Shown here one piece after another: positions 45,776 to 54,354 of a stretch of DNA of 64,000 bases; position 1 is the stretch's first letter; each line of letters starts with the position of its first letter. Below the pieces are notes generated by a model. The model ran no database searches, was not told the DNA's origin, and saw nothing but the letters and a program-made list of their open reading frames with translations. The stretch comes from NVTR01 sp965237505 (GTDB lineage: Bacteria > Pseudomonadota > Alphaproteobacteria > Rhodobacterales > Rhodobacteraceae). Where the stretch lies: NCBI GenBank assembly GCA_965237505.1, contig CBDEFR010000008.1, forward strand, positions 496,001 to 560,000, read 5' to 3'. Position numbers and translations under genes: made by a program.

Positions 45776-45854
45776 TTCATGGTGCACACCTCGCTACGTT
45801 ATTGTTAATGCGATACTTTGTTTTGGGGATTTGATGACAACGGACCGTCCCCGG
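45776..45854. other. Unassigned 79-bp segment between two truncated IS
   Basis: A+T-richer stretch between the broken istB and IS256-c. It matches neither element by eye and contains no gene. It may be flanking DNA left from a deletion, or the end of another IS. Confidence 0.4.
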
Positions 45855-46421
45855 GGGAGTATCCGAAACTCTGTGTATGGGGTTTGGCCCATGCGGTTTA
45901 AACGGGTCATTTGTTGAACCGCTCGGGGTATAGGATAGCGAACTGGTTTCTTGCCGCAACCCATTCCCTGACGCACCGGCCCGACTTTTCAAAATTGCGG
46001 ATGGCCAGGTAAATCAGTTTGGTTGCCGCGTCATCCGTTGGAAAGCTACCGCGCGTTTTGGTGGTTTTTCGGATCACCCTGTTGAGGCTTTCAATCGCAT
46101 TCGTCGTATAGATGATTTTGCGCACCGCTGGCGGGAAGGCAAAGAACGGGATGACCTCCTGCCAGGCCCGCCGCCAGCTTGGGGCGATCGAGGGGTATTT
46201 TGAGCCCCATTCGGTCTCGAAATCATCAAGGGCTTTCGCGGCCTCGGCATCATCTGTGGCCTGATAAATCCGCTTCAGGCTTTTGGCCACGACTTTGCGA
46301 TCTTTCCAGCCGCAGAAGTTCAGGGAATGGCGCACGAGATGCACGATACAGGTTTGCACGGTAGTATCAGGGAAGGCCGCGTTGATCGCGTCAGGGAACC
46401 CCTTGAGACCGTCCACGACGG
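45855..46421 (-). mobile_element. IS256-family fragment (copy c)
   Basis: It begins with the intact terminal repeat GGGAGTATCCGAAACTC at 45855 and follows copies a and b until 46421 (GTCCACGACGG). There it is cut by the left end of the IS903-type element. 567 of 1335 bp remain. Confidence 0.93.
45907..46421 (-). pseudogene. IS256 transposase, C-terminal fragment
   Basis: It covers the last ~170 residues (VVDGLKGFPDAINAAFPDT to LYPERFNK), with the second catalytic Asp at its edge and the Glu in TNAIESLNR, but not the N-terminal half. Identical in protein sequence to copy b over this part. Confidence 0.92.
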
Positions 46422-47521
46422 GGCGTTGTTGCATGGATCAGACAATAGTCGCAAGCCGCCCTTACCCGTGATACAGGCTATGAGATTTGTTTGAACACGG
46501 GTCGGCCGAGTTCGGTCATTTTGTTGAGAATGGCGACGCCGATTTTAGCCTCCGTTTGCTGATTTTCGAAACAGCGGGCTTTCAGTTTTGGCCCGATAAT
46601 AGCCTTCCAGCGCCCCATCTGTGTCTCAATTCTACTGCGCTGATTGTAGCCACTGCCAGATTGCCAGGCCATGCGGCCATGAGTTTGAATTTTAACAATA
46701 TGTCGGTCTCGAAGTGAGGGAAAACACTTGGATTGCGGGCTTGGAATGGCGTTCTTCGGTGGAGGAATAATGATTTCAACCGCCTCGCCAAATCGTGCCT
46801 TAAGCAAGTCACTGGTCGGTGCGCCGTCGTAGGCACCGTCCGCTATAAACCGGGAGACCGGAGTGCCAATCTGATTTAATAGATCAGGCAGCACTGTTGG
46901 ATCGCCAACGTCATCCAGCGTTAAATCCGAACAAACGATATCGCCAGTCACAAGGTTCAGACCAAGGTGAAGTTTACGCCACCGTTTGCGTTTGGCCTTT
47001 ACATTATACTTGCTTTGCAGCCACTCACCCTCATCGAAAACCTTCAAACCCGTACTGTCGATGGCCAAGTGGACCGGATCTGTTATTTTGATTTTGGGCC
47101 TTGCCGGAAGGCTCAGACCACGCCCTCGGCGCGACAGGGTCGAGAAATCAGGAACTGAAATTTCCAGCAGCATCAGCTTTGATATGCTGCGTATCAGCCC
47201 TTGGGTCTGGCGCAGCGGCAACCTGTAAACCATGCCCAGCGTCAGGCACATCGTGATCGCCAGATCCGAGTATCGCGGCTGGCCGCCGCGTGACCTGCGC
47301 CGTGGTGCTGCCCAGTGCTTTCGCGCATCCCCTGTGATCCAGACCGTCAAATCACCACGATTTCGCAGGCTTTCATTATACCCGCACCAGTTCGTCACCC
47401 GATATTTCTTCTTCGCAAACTTGTGCCGGCGGGAGGTGTTGAATTTATGCGGCATTAAGCATATCCGTGGTCGTGGCAAAAGCCTGTGTTAACACTTGAC
47501 ACCCGATCCGTGCAACAACGC
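46422..47521 (-). mobile_element. IS5-family, IS903-group element, 1100 bp
   Basis: Terminal repeats GGCGTTGTTGCATGGATC (left) and GGCGTTGTTGCACGGATC (inward from the right), 17 of 18 identical and like the ends of IS903. The expected 9-bp target duplication is absent: left flank GTCCACGACG, right flank CATTTGCGCC. The element therefore marks the edge of a deletion or recombination. Confidence 0.9.
46478..47455 (-). CDS. IS903-group transposase
   Basis: 325 residues from the ATG at 47455 (MPHKFNTSRRHKFAKKKYRV); a longer frame to 47479 exists. The core is typical of IS903: YSDLAITMCLTLGMVYRLPL, LAIDSTGLKVFDEGEW (Asp), FIADGAYDGAPTSDLL (Asp) and RSRIETQMGRWKAIIG (Glu). It appears intact. Confidence 0.93.
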   Translation of the reverse strand: MPHKFNTSRRHKFAKKKYRVTNWCGYNESLRNRGDLTVWITGDARKHWAAPRRRSRGGQPRYSDLAITMCLTLGMVYRLPLRQTQGLIRSISKLMLLEISVPDFSTLSRRGRGLSLPARPKIKITDPVHLAIDSTGLKVFDEGEWLQSKYNVKAKRKRWRKLHLGLNLVTGDIVCSDLTLDDVGDPTVLPDLLNQIGTPVSRFIADGAYDGAPTSDLLKARFGEAVEIIIPPPKNAIPSPQSKCFPSLRDRHIVKIQTHGRMAWQSGSGYNQRSRIETQMGRWKAIIGPKLKARCFENQQTEAKIGVAILNKMTELGRPVFKQIS

Positions 47522-48082
47522 CCATTTGCGCCTGTCCTTTTGGCTATCGGTGGAAACCTGCCGTCTGAGGTGGGTTTGCCGCAGGTTACAATCTTGCGGG
47601 CAATCGATGATTTGGCAGCCTCCAACATCAAAGTCATGGCCGTGAGCAGGCTATATCGGACACCATGTTTTCCGGCCGGAGCCGGGCCGGATTTCGTGAA
47701 TGCGGCGGTGCTGTGCAAATCCGGCCTGCAGGCAGGCGACATATTGCGCGTTCTGAACCAGACAGAGCGTAAGTTTGGGCGCGTGCGCACCGAGCGGTGG
47801 GGGCCGCGGACGCTCGACATTGATTTGCTGGCCATTGGGGATCAGGTTCTGCCGGACCGGGCCACATTTGATTTCTGGCGCAGCCTTGGTGCGGCGGGGC
47901 TGCAAAATAAGGTTCTCGACGCACTGATCCTGCCGCATCCCAGACTGCACGAACGCGCGTTTGTATTGATTCCACTGGTCGAAATTGCGCCAGACTGGCG
48001 CCACCCGGTTCTGGTCCAAACCGTGAGCGAGATGCGCGAAGCGTTGCCGGAAAGCGCAAAGGCGGATATTTGGCCGCTTTAG
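47486..48082 (+). CDS. folK: HPPK, folate biosynthesis, 5' end replaced by IS
   Basis: 2-amino-4-hydroxy-6-hydroxymethyldihydropteridine pyrophosphokinase, cytoplasmic, transfers pyrophosphate from ATP in folate synthesis. The core is complete: LLAIGGNLPSEVG, SRLYRTPCFP, DFVNAAV, RWGPRTLDIDLLAIGD, LPHPRLHERAFVLIPL. The native start is missing: the frame begins with a GTG at 47486 (or a GTG at 47510) inside the IS903-type right end, so the first 8 to 12 residues are IS-derived. Since the fold starts at about LLAIGG, the enzyme may still work, with IS-supplied initiation. Confidence 0.85.
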   Translation: MLTLDTRSVQQRPFAPVLLAIGGNLPSEVGLPQVTILRAIDDLAASNIKVMAVSRLYRTPCFPAGAGPDFVNAAVLCKSGLQAGDILRVLNQTERKFGRVRTERWGPRTLDIDLLAIGDQVLPDRATFDFWRSLGAAGLQNKVLDALILPHPRLHERAFVLIPLVEIAPDWRHPVLVQTVSEMREALPESAKADIWPL

Positions 48083-48338
48083 GTCACGACCTGACGGCGC
48101 ACTCTCAGCGCGGTGTCTATTTGATCCGATCTGTGCCTGACCGGGGTCGGCGTGGCACAGACAGATGTTGCGATACAATGAAATCCACTCATCAGCTGGA
48201 AAGGCCTGGCGGGGAACAACCCGTTGAAACACTACAGCTTGCCCGCAAAAAATGCTTGGAATCTTGCCTTGTCAATGGCAAACGAAGCGCCTAGATAGTC
48301 GGCTTCACACTTGCCTGCCTATGGAATGGAGAGCCCCG

Positions 48339-48692
48339 ATGGCCCGCGTGACGGTTGAAGATTGCGTTGATAAAGTTCCGAACCGGTTTGAACTGGTGAT
48401 GCTGGCGTCGCACCGGGCTCGCGAAATTGCTGCTGGCGCGCCGATCACTGTTGATCGCGACAACGACAAGAACCCGGTGGTTTCGTTGCGCGAAATTGCC
48501 GAGGAAACCCAGTCGGCCGAAGAGTTGCGCGAACGGATGATCGAAAGCCATCAGACCCAGATCGAAGTGGACGAGCCTGAAGAAGACGCAATGGCGCTCT
48601 TGATGGGGGCCGAGGCCGACAAGCCGGTCGAGGACGACATGTCCGAAGAAAACCTGCTGCGCGCGCTGATGGAAGCGCAAGGGCAGGAATAA
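48339..48692 (+). CDS. rpoZ: RNA polymerase omega subunit
   Basis: 117 residues from the ATG at 48339 (MARVTVEDCVDKVPNRFELV). Conserved ASHRAREIAAGA and KNPVVSLREIAE follow, with an acidic C-terminal tail. Omega helps assemble RNA polymerase and, where the site exists, binds ppGpp. It lies directly upstream of rsh, the usual alphaproteobacterial pairing. Confidence 0.95.
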   Translation: MARVTVEDCVDKVPNRFELVMLASHRAREIAAGAPITVDRDNDKNPVVSLREIAEETQSAEELRERMIESHQTQIEVDEPEEDAMALLMGAEADKPVEDDMSEENLLRALMEAQGQE

Positions 48693-48724
48693 CGGGCGCT
48701 TTCGCGCCAAAAGATGCGGACCGG

Positions 48725-50842
48725 ATGATCAATGCCAACAACCTGATCGAACTGGTTCGCAACTATAATCCCCGGACCGATGATACACTGATCCGCAAGG
48801 CATACGCCTATGGGCGTGAAATGCACAAAGGTCAGACACGCTATTCCGGTGAGGAATATTTTTCACATCCGGTGGCGGTTGCGGCGATTCTGAGCGAGCA
48901 AAAACTGGATGATGCGACCATCATAACGGCGCTTTTGCATGATACAATTGAAGATACCAAATCGACCTACCGCGAAATAGACGAAAGGTTTGGCAACGAG
49001 ATCGCCGAGCTGGTGGACGGTGTCACCAAGCTGACCAACCTGCAACTGAGTTCTAGCGAGACCAAACAGGCGGAAAATTTCCGCAAGCTGTTTATGGCGA
49101 TGTCAAAGGACCTGCGGGTCATTTTGGTCAAGCTTTCTGACCGGCTGCACAACATGCGCACGATCAAGTCGCTGGACCATGACAAGCAAGCCGACAAAGC
49201 GCGCGAGACGATGGATATATTCGCACCGCTGGCCGGGCGCATGGGCATGCAGTGGATGCGCGACGAACTGGAAGACCTGGCATTCAGCGTGCTGAAGCCG
49301 GATGCACGAAAATCGATCATGCGCAGGTTTATCACATTGCAGCGCGAAAGCGGCGATGTGATCGACAAGATCACCAATGACATTCGGCTTGAGCTTGAGC
49401 AGTCCGGGATCAAGGCAGATGTCTATGGCCGGGCCAAAAAGCCGCATTCGATCTGGCGAAAGCTGGAGAAAAAGGAGCAGGGGTTTTCCCGGCTGTCCGA
49501 CATTTACGGGTTTCGGATCATCACCAATTCGGATCAAGATTGTTACCGCGTCCTGGGCGCGATTCACCGGCGCTGGCGGGCGGTGCCGGGGCGTTTCAAG
49601 GATTACATAAGCCAGCCAAAATCAAACGGTTACCGGTCGATCCACACCACGGTTTCGGGGCGCGACGGTAAACGGGTCGAGGTTCAGATACGGACCCGTC
49701 AGATGCACGAGGTGGCCGAGGCGGGTGTGGCGGCGCACTGGTCTTACCGCGACGGAGTGCGCGCCGAAAACCCGTTTGCGGTGGATCCGGCCAAGTGGGT
49801 CGCTGGCCTGACGGAACAATTTGAAATTGCCGGCGATCATGACGAGTTTCTGGAGCACGTGAAACTGGAAATGTATGCCGACCAGGTGTTCTGTTTTACC
49901 CCCAAAGGAGACGTGGTGAAGCTGCCGCGCGGCGCGACGCCGCTGGATTATGCCTATGCCATTCACACCCGGATCGGTGACAGCTGCGTCGGCGCCAAGG
50001 TCGATGGCATCCGCGTGCCGCTGTGGACCCGGCTAAAAAACGGCCAATCGGTTGACATCATCACCGCCGAGGGTCAGCGGCCGCAGTCAAGCTGGATCGA
50101 CATTGTGGTGACCGGTCGCGCCAAGGCCGCGATTCGACGCAGCCTGCGCGAAGAGGACCGCGAGCGGTTTGTCAAATTGGGGCGCGAACTGGCGCGCGTG
50201 GCATTTGACCATATCGGCAAGAAAGCCACCGACAAGGCGCTTACCACGGCGGCCAAGCAACTTGGCCTTGCCGGATCGGACCAGCTTTTGGCGCGGCTGG
50301 GCTCGGCCGAGTTGCTGGCCCGCGATGTCGTGCATGCGCTTTACCCGGAGCTTGCCGCAGGCGGCCACGAGATCGATGTCAAATGCGCGGTTGTCGGCCT
50401 GCTGCCGGATCAGACCTTCAAACGCGCCGCTTGTTGCCAGCCGACCCCGGGCGAGCGGATTGTCGGGATCGCGTATCGCGGCAAGGGCGTGGTGATCCAT
50501 GCCATCGATTGCGAGGCTTTGGCTGAATTCGAAGAACAATCGGGCCGGTGGGTCGACCTGCAGTGGCACAGCGGCCAGCACCCGCCAGCCCACACCGTGA
50601 GCCTGGATATGACCATTCGCAACGATGCCGGCGTTCTGGGGCGAATTTGCACGTTGATTGGCGAGCAGCGGGCGAATATCTCGGACCTGCACTTTCTTGA
50701 CCGAAATCCGGACTTTTTCCGTCTTATTATCGACGTGGATTTACGCGATATAGAGCACTTGCACGCAATTATGCTGGCGCTGGAAGCGGAAAGTGATGTT
50801 GCGTCGATCGGGCGCTACCGCGATATCGGGCGCAAGCCTTAA
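48725..50842 (+). CDS. rsh: Bifunctional (p)ppGpp synthetase/hydrolase
   Basis: 705 residues, the single long RelA/SpoT homologue of alphaproteobacteria. HD hydrolase domain with LLHDTIEDT (His72, Asp73) and KLSDRLHNMRT. Synthetase domain with GRAKKPHSIWRKLEKK, LSDIYGFRII and KSNGYRSIHTTV (about 230-340). TGS domain FCFTPKGDVVKLPRGATPLD (about 395-450). C-terminal ACT domain (about 635-700). It controls the stringent response with rpoZ just upstream. Confidence 0.95.
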   Translation: MINANNLIELVRNYNPRTDDTLIRKAYAYGREMHKGQTRYSGEEYFSHPVAVAAILSEQKLDDATIITALLHDTIEDTKSTYREIDERFGNEIAELVDGVTKLTNLQLSSSETKQAENFRKLFMAMSKDLRVILVKLSDRLHNMRTIKSLDHDKQADKARETMDIFAPLAGRMGMQWMRDELEDLAFSVLKPDARKSIMRRFITLQRESGDVIDKITNDIRLELEQSGIKADVYGRAKKPHSIWRKLEKKEQGFSRLSDIYGFRIITNSDQDCYRVLGAIHRRWRAVPGRFKDYISQPKSNGYRSIHTTVSGRDGKRVEVQIRTRQMHEVAEAGVAAHWSYRDGVRAENPFAVDPAKWVAGLTEQFEIAGDHDEFLEHVKLEMYADQVFCFTPKGDVVKLPRGATPLDYAYAIHTRIGDSCVGAKVDGIRVPLWTRLKNGQSVDIITAEGQRPQSSWIDIVVTGRAKAAIRRSLREEDRERFVKLGRELARVAFDHIGKKATDKALTTAAKQLGLAGSDQLLARLGSAELLARDVVHALYPELAAGGHEIDVKCAVVGLLPDQTFKRAACCQPTPGERIVGIAYRGKGVVIHAIDCEALAEFEEQSGRWVDLQWHSGQHPPAHTVSLDMTIRNDAGVLGRICTLIGEQRANISDLHFLDRNPDFFRLIIDVDLRDIEHLHAIMLALEAESDVASIGRYRDIGRKP

Positions 50843-50863
50843 CAATGGGGAAGCACAGCGGGC

Positions 50864-51496
50864 GTGTTCAAGCGGCGCAACAAGCGGACTTATGCAGAGG
50901 TCGTCTTTCCGCGCGGTGGCTGGCGGCGTGCGGCAAGCTATGTGATGCACCGCCTGCACCGTCTGCCTGACCCGCCATACAAAATTGCGCGCGGCATCTC
51001 GGCCGGGATATTTGTATGTTTCACACCGTTTTTCGGGTTCCACTTCATTTTGGCAATGGCATTGGCGTTTGTGATGCAGGGCAACATCGTGGCGGCCGTC
51101 ATAGCCACCTTTTTCGGCAACCCGATCACGTTTCCGATCATTGCGACATTGGCGGTCGAGCTTGGCTCGTGGATGTTGGGATTGCCGGGCGGCATGCAGC
51201 TGCCCGGAATTGTCGCGGCATTTTCCAACGCGTCGCTGGAGTTTTGGTTCAATTTCACCGCCATGTTCACCGATGCGGTCACCCACTGGGATCGGCTGGA
51301 CGAGTTTTTCCGGCTGGTATTTCTGCCCTATCTGGTTGGCGGTATCGTTCCCGGTGTTATCGTGGCCGTGACGGCGTATTCGGCAAGCCGACCTTTGATC
51401 GCCGCCTACCAGAAGAACCGCATCAAGCGCATGAAGAAAAAATATCAGAAACGGCGCAAGGCATTCATCGCAAAGGCTGACGCGGCAACAAATTGA
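50864..51496 (+). CDS. DUF2062 membrane protein
   Basis: 210 residues from a GTG at 50864. A basic N-terminus is followed by DUF2062 motifs: ISAGIFVCFTPFFGFHFILA, ATFFGNPITFPII, and a final helix around LVGGIVPGVIVAVTAY before a lysine-rich tail. Four or so membrane helices; function unknown, sometimes linked to envelope or glycan genes. It follows rsh by 21 bases and precedes pdxJ, a common alphaproteobacterial order. Confidence 0.88.
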   Translation: MFKRRNKRTYAEVVFPRGGWRRAASYVMHRLHRLPDPPYKIARGISAGIFVCFTPFFGFHFILAMALAFVMQGNIVAAVIATFFGNPITFPIIATLAVELGSWMLGLPGGMQLPGIVAAFSNASLEFWFNFTAMFTDAVTHWDRLDEFFRLVFLPYLVGGIVPGVIVAVTAYSASRPLIAAYQKNRIKRMKKKYQKRRKAFIAKADAATN

Positions 51497-51542
51497 GATT
51501 AAACACTTAGGATGTATTAGCGAATCAACGAAGGTTTCGGGC

Positions 51543-52301
51543 ATGCCTGTTCGGCCACCGCTGGGGCGGCTTCGGCTCGGCGTCAATATCGATCATGTTG
51601 CCACGGTGCGAAATGCCCGTGGCGGGGCCTATCCGGATCCGGTGCGCGCCGCCAAATTGGCGGAAAACGCCGACGCTGACGGGATCACCGCGCATCTGCG
51701 CGAGGACCGCCGCCATATTTCGGACGATGACATCAACCGGCTGATGGATGTTCTGAGCGTGCCGCTCAACTTTGAAATGGCCCCGACAGACGAAATGCAG
51801 GCGATCGCGTTGCGGCATAAGCCGCATGCTGTCTGCATCGTGCCTGAGCGCCGAGAAGAGCTGACCACCGAAGGCGGTTTGGAGGTGGTGCGCGACGACA
51901 ACCGGCTGGCGCATTTCATCGCGCCGCTGCGGGACGTGGGGTGCCGGGTGTCGATCTTTATTGCCGCCGACCGAGAGCAGATCGATGCGGCGCGGCGGAT
52001 CGGCGCGGATGTGGTGGAACTGCACGCAGGCGCTTATTGTGATGCCCATGCAGAGGCACAGCTTGCGGCGCGCGACGCCGAATTTGCGCGGTTGCGCGAC
52101 ATGTCTGCCTATGCGCACGAGTTGGGGCTTGAGGTCCATGTCGGGCACGGTTTGAGCTATGACAGCGTCAAACCGGTTGCGGCATTGCCAGAGGTGATGG
52201 AGCTGAATATTGGCCATTTTCTGATCGGTGAAGCGATCTTTTTGGGTCTCGGGCCGGCGATTGCTGAGATGCGCCGATTGATGGACGAGGCCCGCGCTTG
52301 A
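51543..52301 (+). CDS. pdxJ: Pyridoxine 5'-phosphate synthase
   Basis: 252 residues, TIM barrel that condenses deoxyxylulose phosphate with aminoacetone phosphate to make pyridoxine phosphate. Conserved LGVNIDHVATVRNARG, GITAHLREDRRHI, PHAVCIVPERREELTTEGGL, VELHAGAYC, HVGHGLSYDSV and ELNIGHFLIGEAIF. Full length; 46 bases after the DUF2062 gene. Confidence 0.97.
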   Translation: MPVRPPLGRLRLGVNIDHVATVRNARGGAYPDPVRAAKLAENADADGITAHLREDRRHISDDDINRLMDVLSVPLNFEMAPTDEMQAIALRHKPHAVCIVPERREELTTEGGLEVVRDDNRLAHFIAPLRDVGCRVSIFIAADREQIDAARRIGADVVELHAGAYCDAHAEAQLAARDAEFARLRDMSAYAHELGLEVHVGHGLSYDSVKPVAALPEVMELNIGHFLIGEAIFLGLGPAIAEMRRLMDEARA

Positions 52302-52347
52302 GGGTTGTCGCCAAATTGCGACGCCTGCGGCGTCAAGATAATATTGA

Positions 52348-52366
52348 TCGCCCCGTGCCGGGGCGA
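52348..52366. terminator. GC-rich hairpin between pdxJ and acpS
   Basis: TCGCCCCG and CGGGGCGA pair perfectly over 8 bp with a 3-base loop, 47 bases after the pdxJ stop. No U tract follows, so it may be a processing or weak termination structure. Confidence 0.4.
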
Positions 52367-52371
52367 CCGCT

Positions 52372-52390
52372 GCCTCCGGCGGGGATATTT
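52372..52390. repeat. Intergenic repeat GCCTCCGGCGGGGATATTT
   Basis: 19-base motif that recurs with one change at 55609-55627. Both copies are short distances after a gene end and before the next gene. Similar motifs are common in Rhodobacterales intergenic regions. Confidence 0.6.
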
Positions 52391-52431
52391 GCGACATTTG
52401 GAATTGCGATCAGCTTGTCGGGGGTCGCCGA

Positions 52432-52827
52432 ATGATCCTGGGCATTGGCACTGATCTGGCGAATATCGAGCGAATTGCGGGAACGCTTGAGCGCTTTGGC
52501 GACCGGTTTCGAAACCGGGTGTTCACCAAAATCGAGCAGCGTCGCGCCGAGCGCCGCGCCGACACACCTGGCACCTATGCCAAACGTTGGGCGGCAAAAG
52601 AGGCCTGTTCGAAGGCACTGGGAACCGGCTTGCGCATGGGCATCGCCTGGAAGGACATGTCGGTGAGCAACTTGCGCAGCGGCCAGCCGCAAATGCATGT
52701 CACCGGGCGGACGGCCAAGCGTTTGCGCGAGATAACGCCGGCGGGCCATGAGGCGGTGATCCATGTGACGCTGACCGATGATCACCCCTGGGCGCACGCA
52801 ATGGTGGTGATCGAGGCGCACCCTTGA
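52432..52827 (+). CDS. acpS: Holo-[acyl-carrier-protein] synthase
   Basis: 131 residues. Transfers phosphopantetheine from CoA to acyl carrier protein. Conserved ILGIGTDLANIERI with the metal-binding Asp, RVFTKIEQ, and TYAKRWAAKEACSKALGTG with the second metal ligand (Glu in WAAKEA). Full length and in the usual pdxJ-acpS-lepB order. Confidence 0.96.
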   Translation: MILGIGTDLANIERIAGTLERFGDRFRNRVFTKIEQRRAERRADTPGTYAKRWAAKEACSKALGTGLRMGIAWKDMSVSNLRSGQPQMHVTGRTAKRLREITPAGHEAVIHVTLTDDHPWAHAMVVIEAHP

Positions 52828-52894
52828 GCTTGACTTAGCGTAGGCGTCTGAGCATGTAGCCGGGGCGGCAAAAACACGAGGCAGGGAATAATTC

Positions 52895-53680
52895 ATGACC
52901 AGTGCGGCAGAGAATCAGAACTGGATCGTCGAAACGCTGAAAACCGTGTTCTACGCGCTGTTGATTGCCGGGGTGTTTCGGACGCTGTTCTTTCAGCCGT
53001 TCTGGATCCCGTCCAGTTCGATGAAAGACACGCTGCTGGTGGGGGATTTTCTGTTCGTCAACAAGATGGCCTATGGCTATTCGCAGGTGTCGTGCCCGTT
53101 TTCGATGTGCCCGTTTTCCGGGCGTATTTTCGGCGGCGAACCTGAGTTGGGCGATGTGGTGGTGTTCCGCCATCCGGTCGATGGAACAGACTTTATCAAG
53201 CGGGTGATGGGGCTGCCGGGAGATAAGGTGCAGGTTAAGGACGGTATTGTGTTCATCAATGGCAAGGCTGCCATACAAGAACAGGCGAATGACTTTGCCG
53301 AGACGTTTGAGTCTCAGGGTCGGGTCGGTAGTTTCCCGCGGTGTCATAATGGCGGCGTTGGTATCGGCGGTATCTGCCTGAAGCAGCGGTTTGACGAGAC
53401 ATTGCCAAACGGTGTTGTGCACTCGGTGCTGAATATTCGCGAGACCCGTCTTGACAACACGCCGGTCTACACAGTGCCGGAGGGGCATTATTTTTTCATG
53501 GGTGACAACCGCGACAATTCCACCGACAGCCGGGTGACGCAATCAGCACTTGGGGTCGGTTTTGTGCCCCATGAAAACCTGATCGGGCGCGCTGACCGGG
53601 TGATTTTTTCGTCGGCCGGCAAGTCAATGCTGTATATCTGGACCTGGCGCGGCGACCGGTTCTTTAAGGCGATCAATTGA
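52895..53680 (+). CDS. lepB: Signal peptidase I
   Basis: 261 residues, inner-membrane protease removing Sec signal peptides. N-terminal anchor TVFYALLIAGVFRTLFF; catalytic Ser42 in IPSSSMKDTLLVGDFLFV; general-base Lys102 in FIKRVMGLPGD; GDNRDNSTDSR box near the C-terminus. A Cys-containing insert (CPFSMCPFSG) follows the Ser box, as in other Rhodobacterales. Its stop overlaps the rnc start. Confidence 0.96.
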   Translation: MTSAAENQNWIVETLKTVFYALLIAGVFRTLFFQPFWIPSSSMKDTLLVGDFLFVNKMAYGYSQVSCPFSMCPFSGRIFGGEPELGDVVVFRHPVDGTDFIKRVMGLPGDKVQVKDGIVFINGKAAIQEQANDFAETFESQGRVGSFPRCHNGGVGIGGICLKQRFDETLPNGVVHSVLNIRETRLDNTPVYTVPEGHYFFMGDNRDNSTDSRVTQSALGVGFVPHENLIGRADRVIFSSAGKSMLYIWTWRGDRFFKAIN

Positions 53681-54354
53681 GGATAAGCGCGGATCTGAAG
53701 GCGTTTTCCGCCCGCCTGGGCCATGATTTTGAGAATCCGGAATTGCTTGTCCAGGCATTGACGCATGCGTCGATTTCGTCCGCAACCCGGCCCGATAGTC
53801 AGCGGCTGGAATTTCTCGGCGACCGGGTTCTGGCGCTGGTCATGTCAGAGGCGCTGTTTCTGGCCGATCCAGCCGCATCCGAAGGCCAGCTTGCGCCTCG
53901 GTTCAACGCGCTGGTGCGTCGCGAAACCTGTGCCGATGTGGCGCGCGCGGTTGATCTGGGCGCGGCGTTGAAACTGGGGCGATCCGAGATGCTGTCGGGG
54001 GGACGGCGCAAACAGGCGTTGCTGGCGGACGCGATGGAGGCGGTGATTGCCGCGGTTTATCTTGACGGCGGGTTTGAAGTGGCGCGCGACGTGGTGCTGC
54101 GGCATTGGGGCGCCCGGATTGCGCATGTGGACGGTGATGCGCGCGATGCCAAGACGGCGTTGCAGGAATGGGCGCAGGCGCGCGGGCAGGTGCCGCCGGA
54201 ATACGCCGAAGTTGCGCGCGAGGGGCCGGACCATGCGCCGGTTTTCACCATTCAGGCGCGGCTGGCGTCTGGTGAGGCTGAGGTGGCAAGTGCAGCCACC
54301 AAGCGGCAGGCCGAACAGGCAGCCGCCAAGGCGCTGTTGGATCAGGTGAAATGA
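53677..54354 (+). CDS. rnc: Ribonuclease III
   Basis: 225 residues, starting at a TTG that overlaps the lepB stop (TTGA). RNase III signature RLEFLGDRVLALVMSE with catalytic Glu and Asp (about 46-54), ADAMEAVIAAVYLDGGF (second metal site), then a double-stranded RNA-binding domain from AKTALQEWAQARGQVPPEY to TKRQAEQAAAKALL. Processes rRNA and structured messages. It overlaps era by 4 bases. Confidence 0.96.
   Translation: MRISADLKAFSARLGHDFENPELLVQALTHASISSATRPDSQRLEFLGDRVLALVMSEALFLADPAASEGQLAPRFNALVRRETCADVARAVDLGAALKLGRSEMLSGGRRKQALLADAMEAVIAAVYLDGGFEVARDVVLRHWGARIAHVDGDARDAKTALQEWAQARGQVPPEYAEVAREGPDHAPVFTIQARLASGEAEVASAATKRQAEQAAAKALLDQVK

Noticed and set aside
47495..47500. TTGACA near the right end of the IS903-type element as an outward promoter for folK.
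   Set aside because: No acceptable -10 hexamer at 16-18 bases downstream, although the -35 match is perfect.
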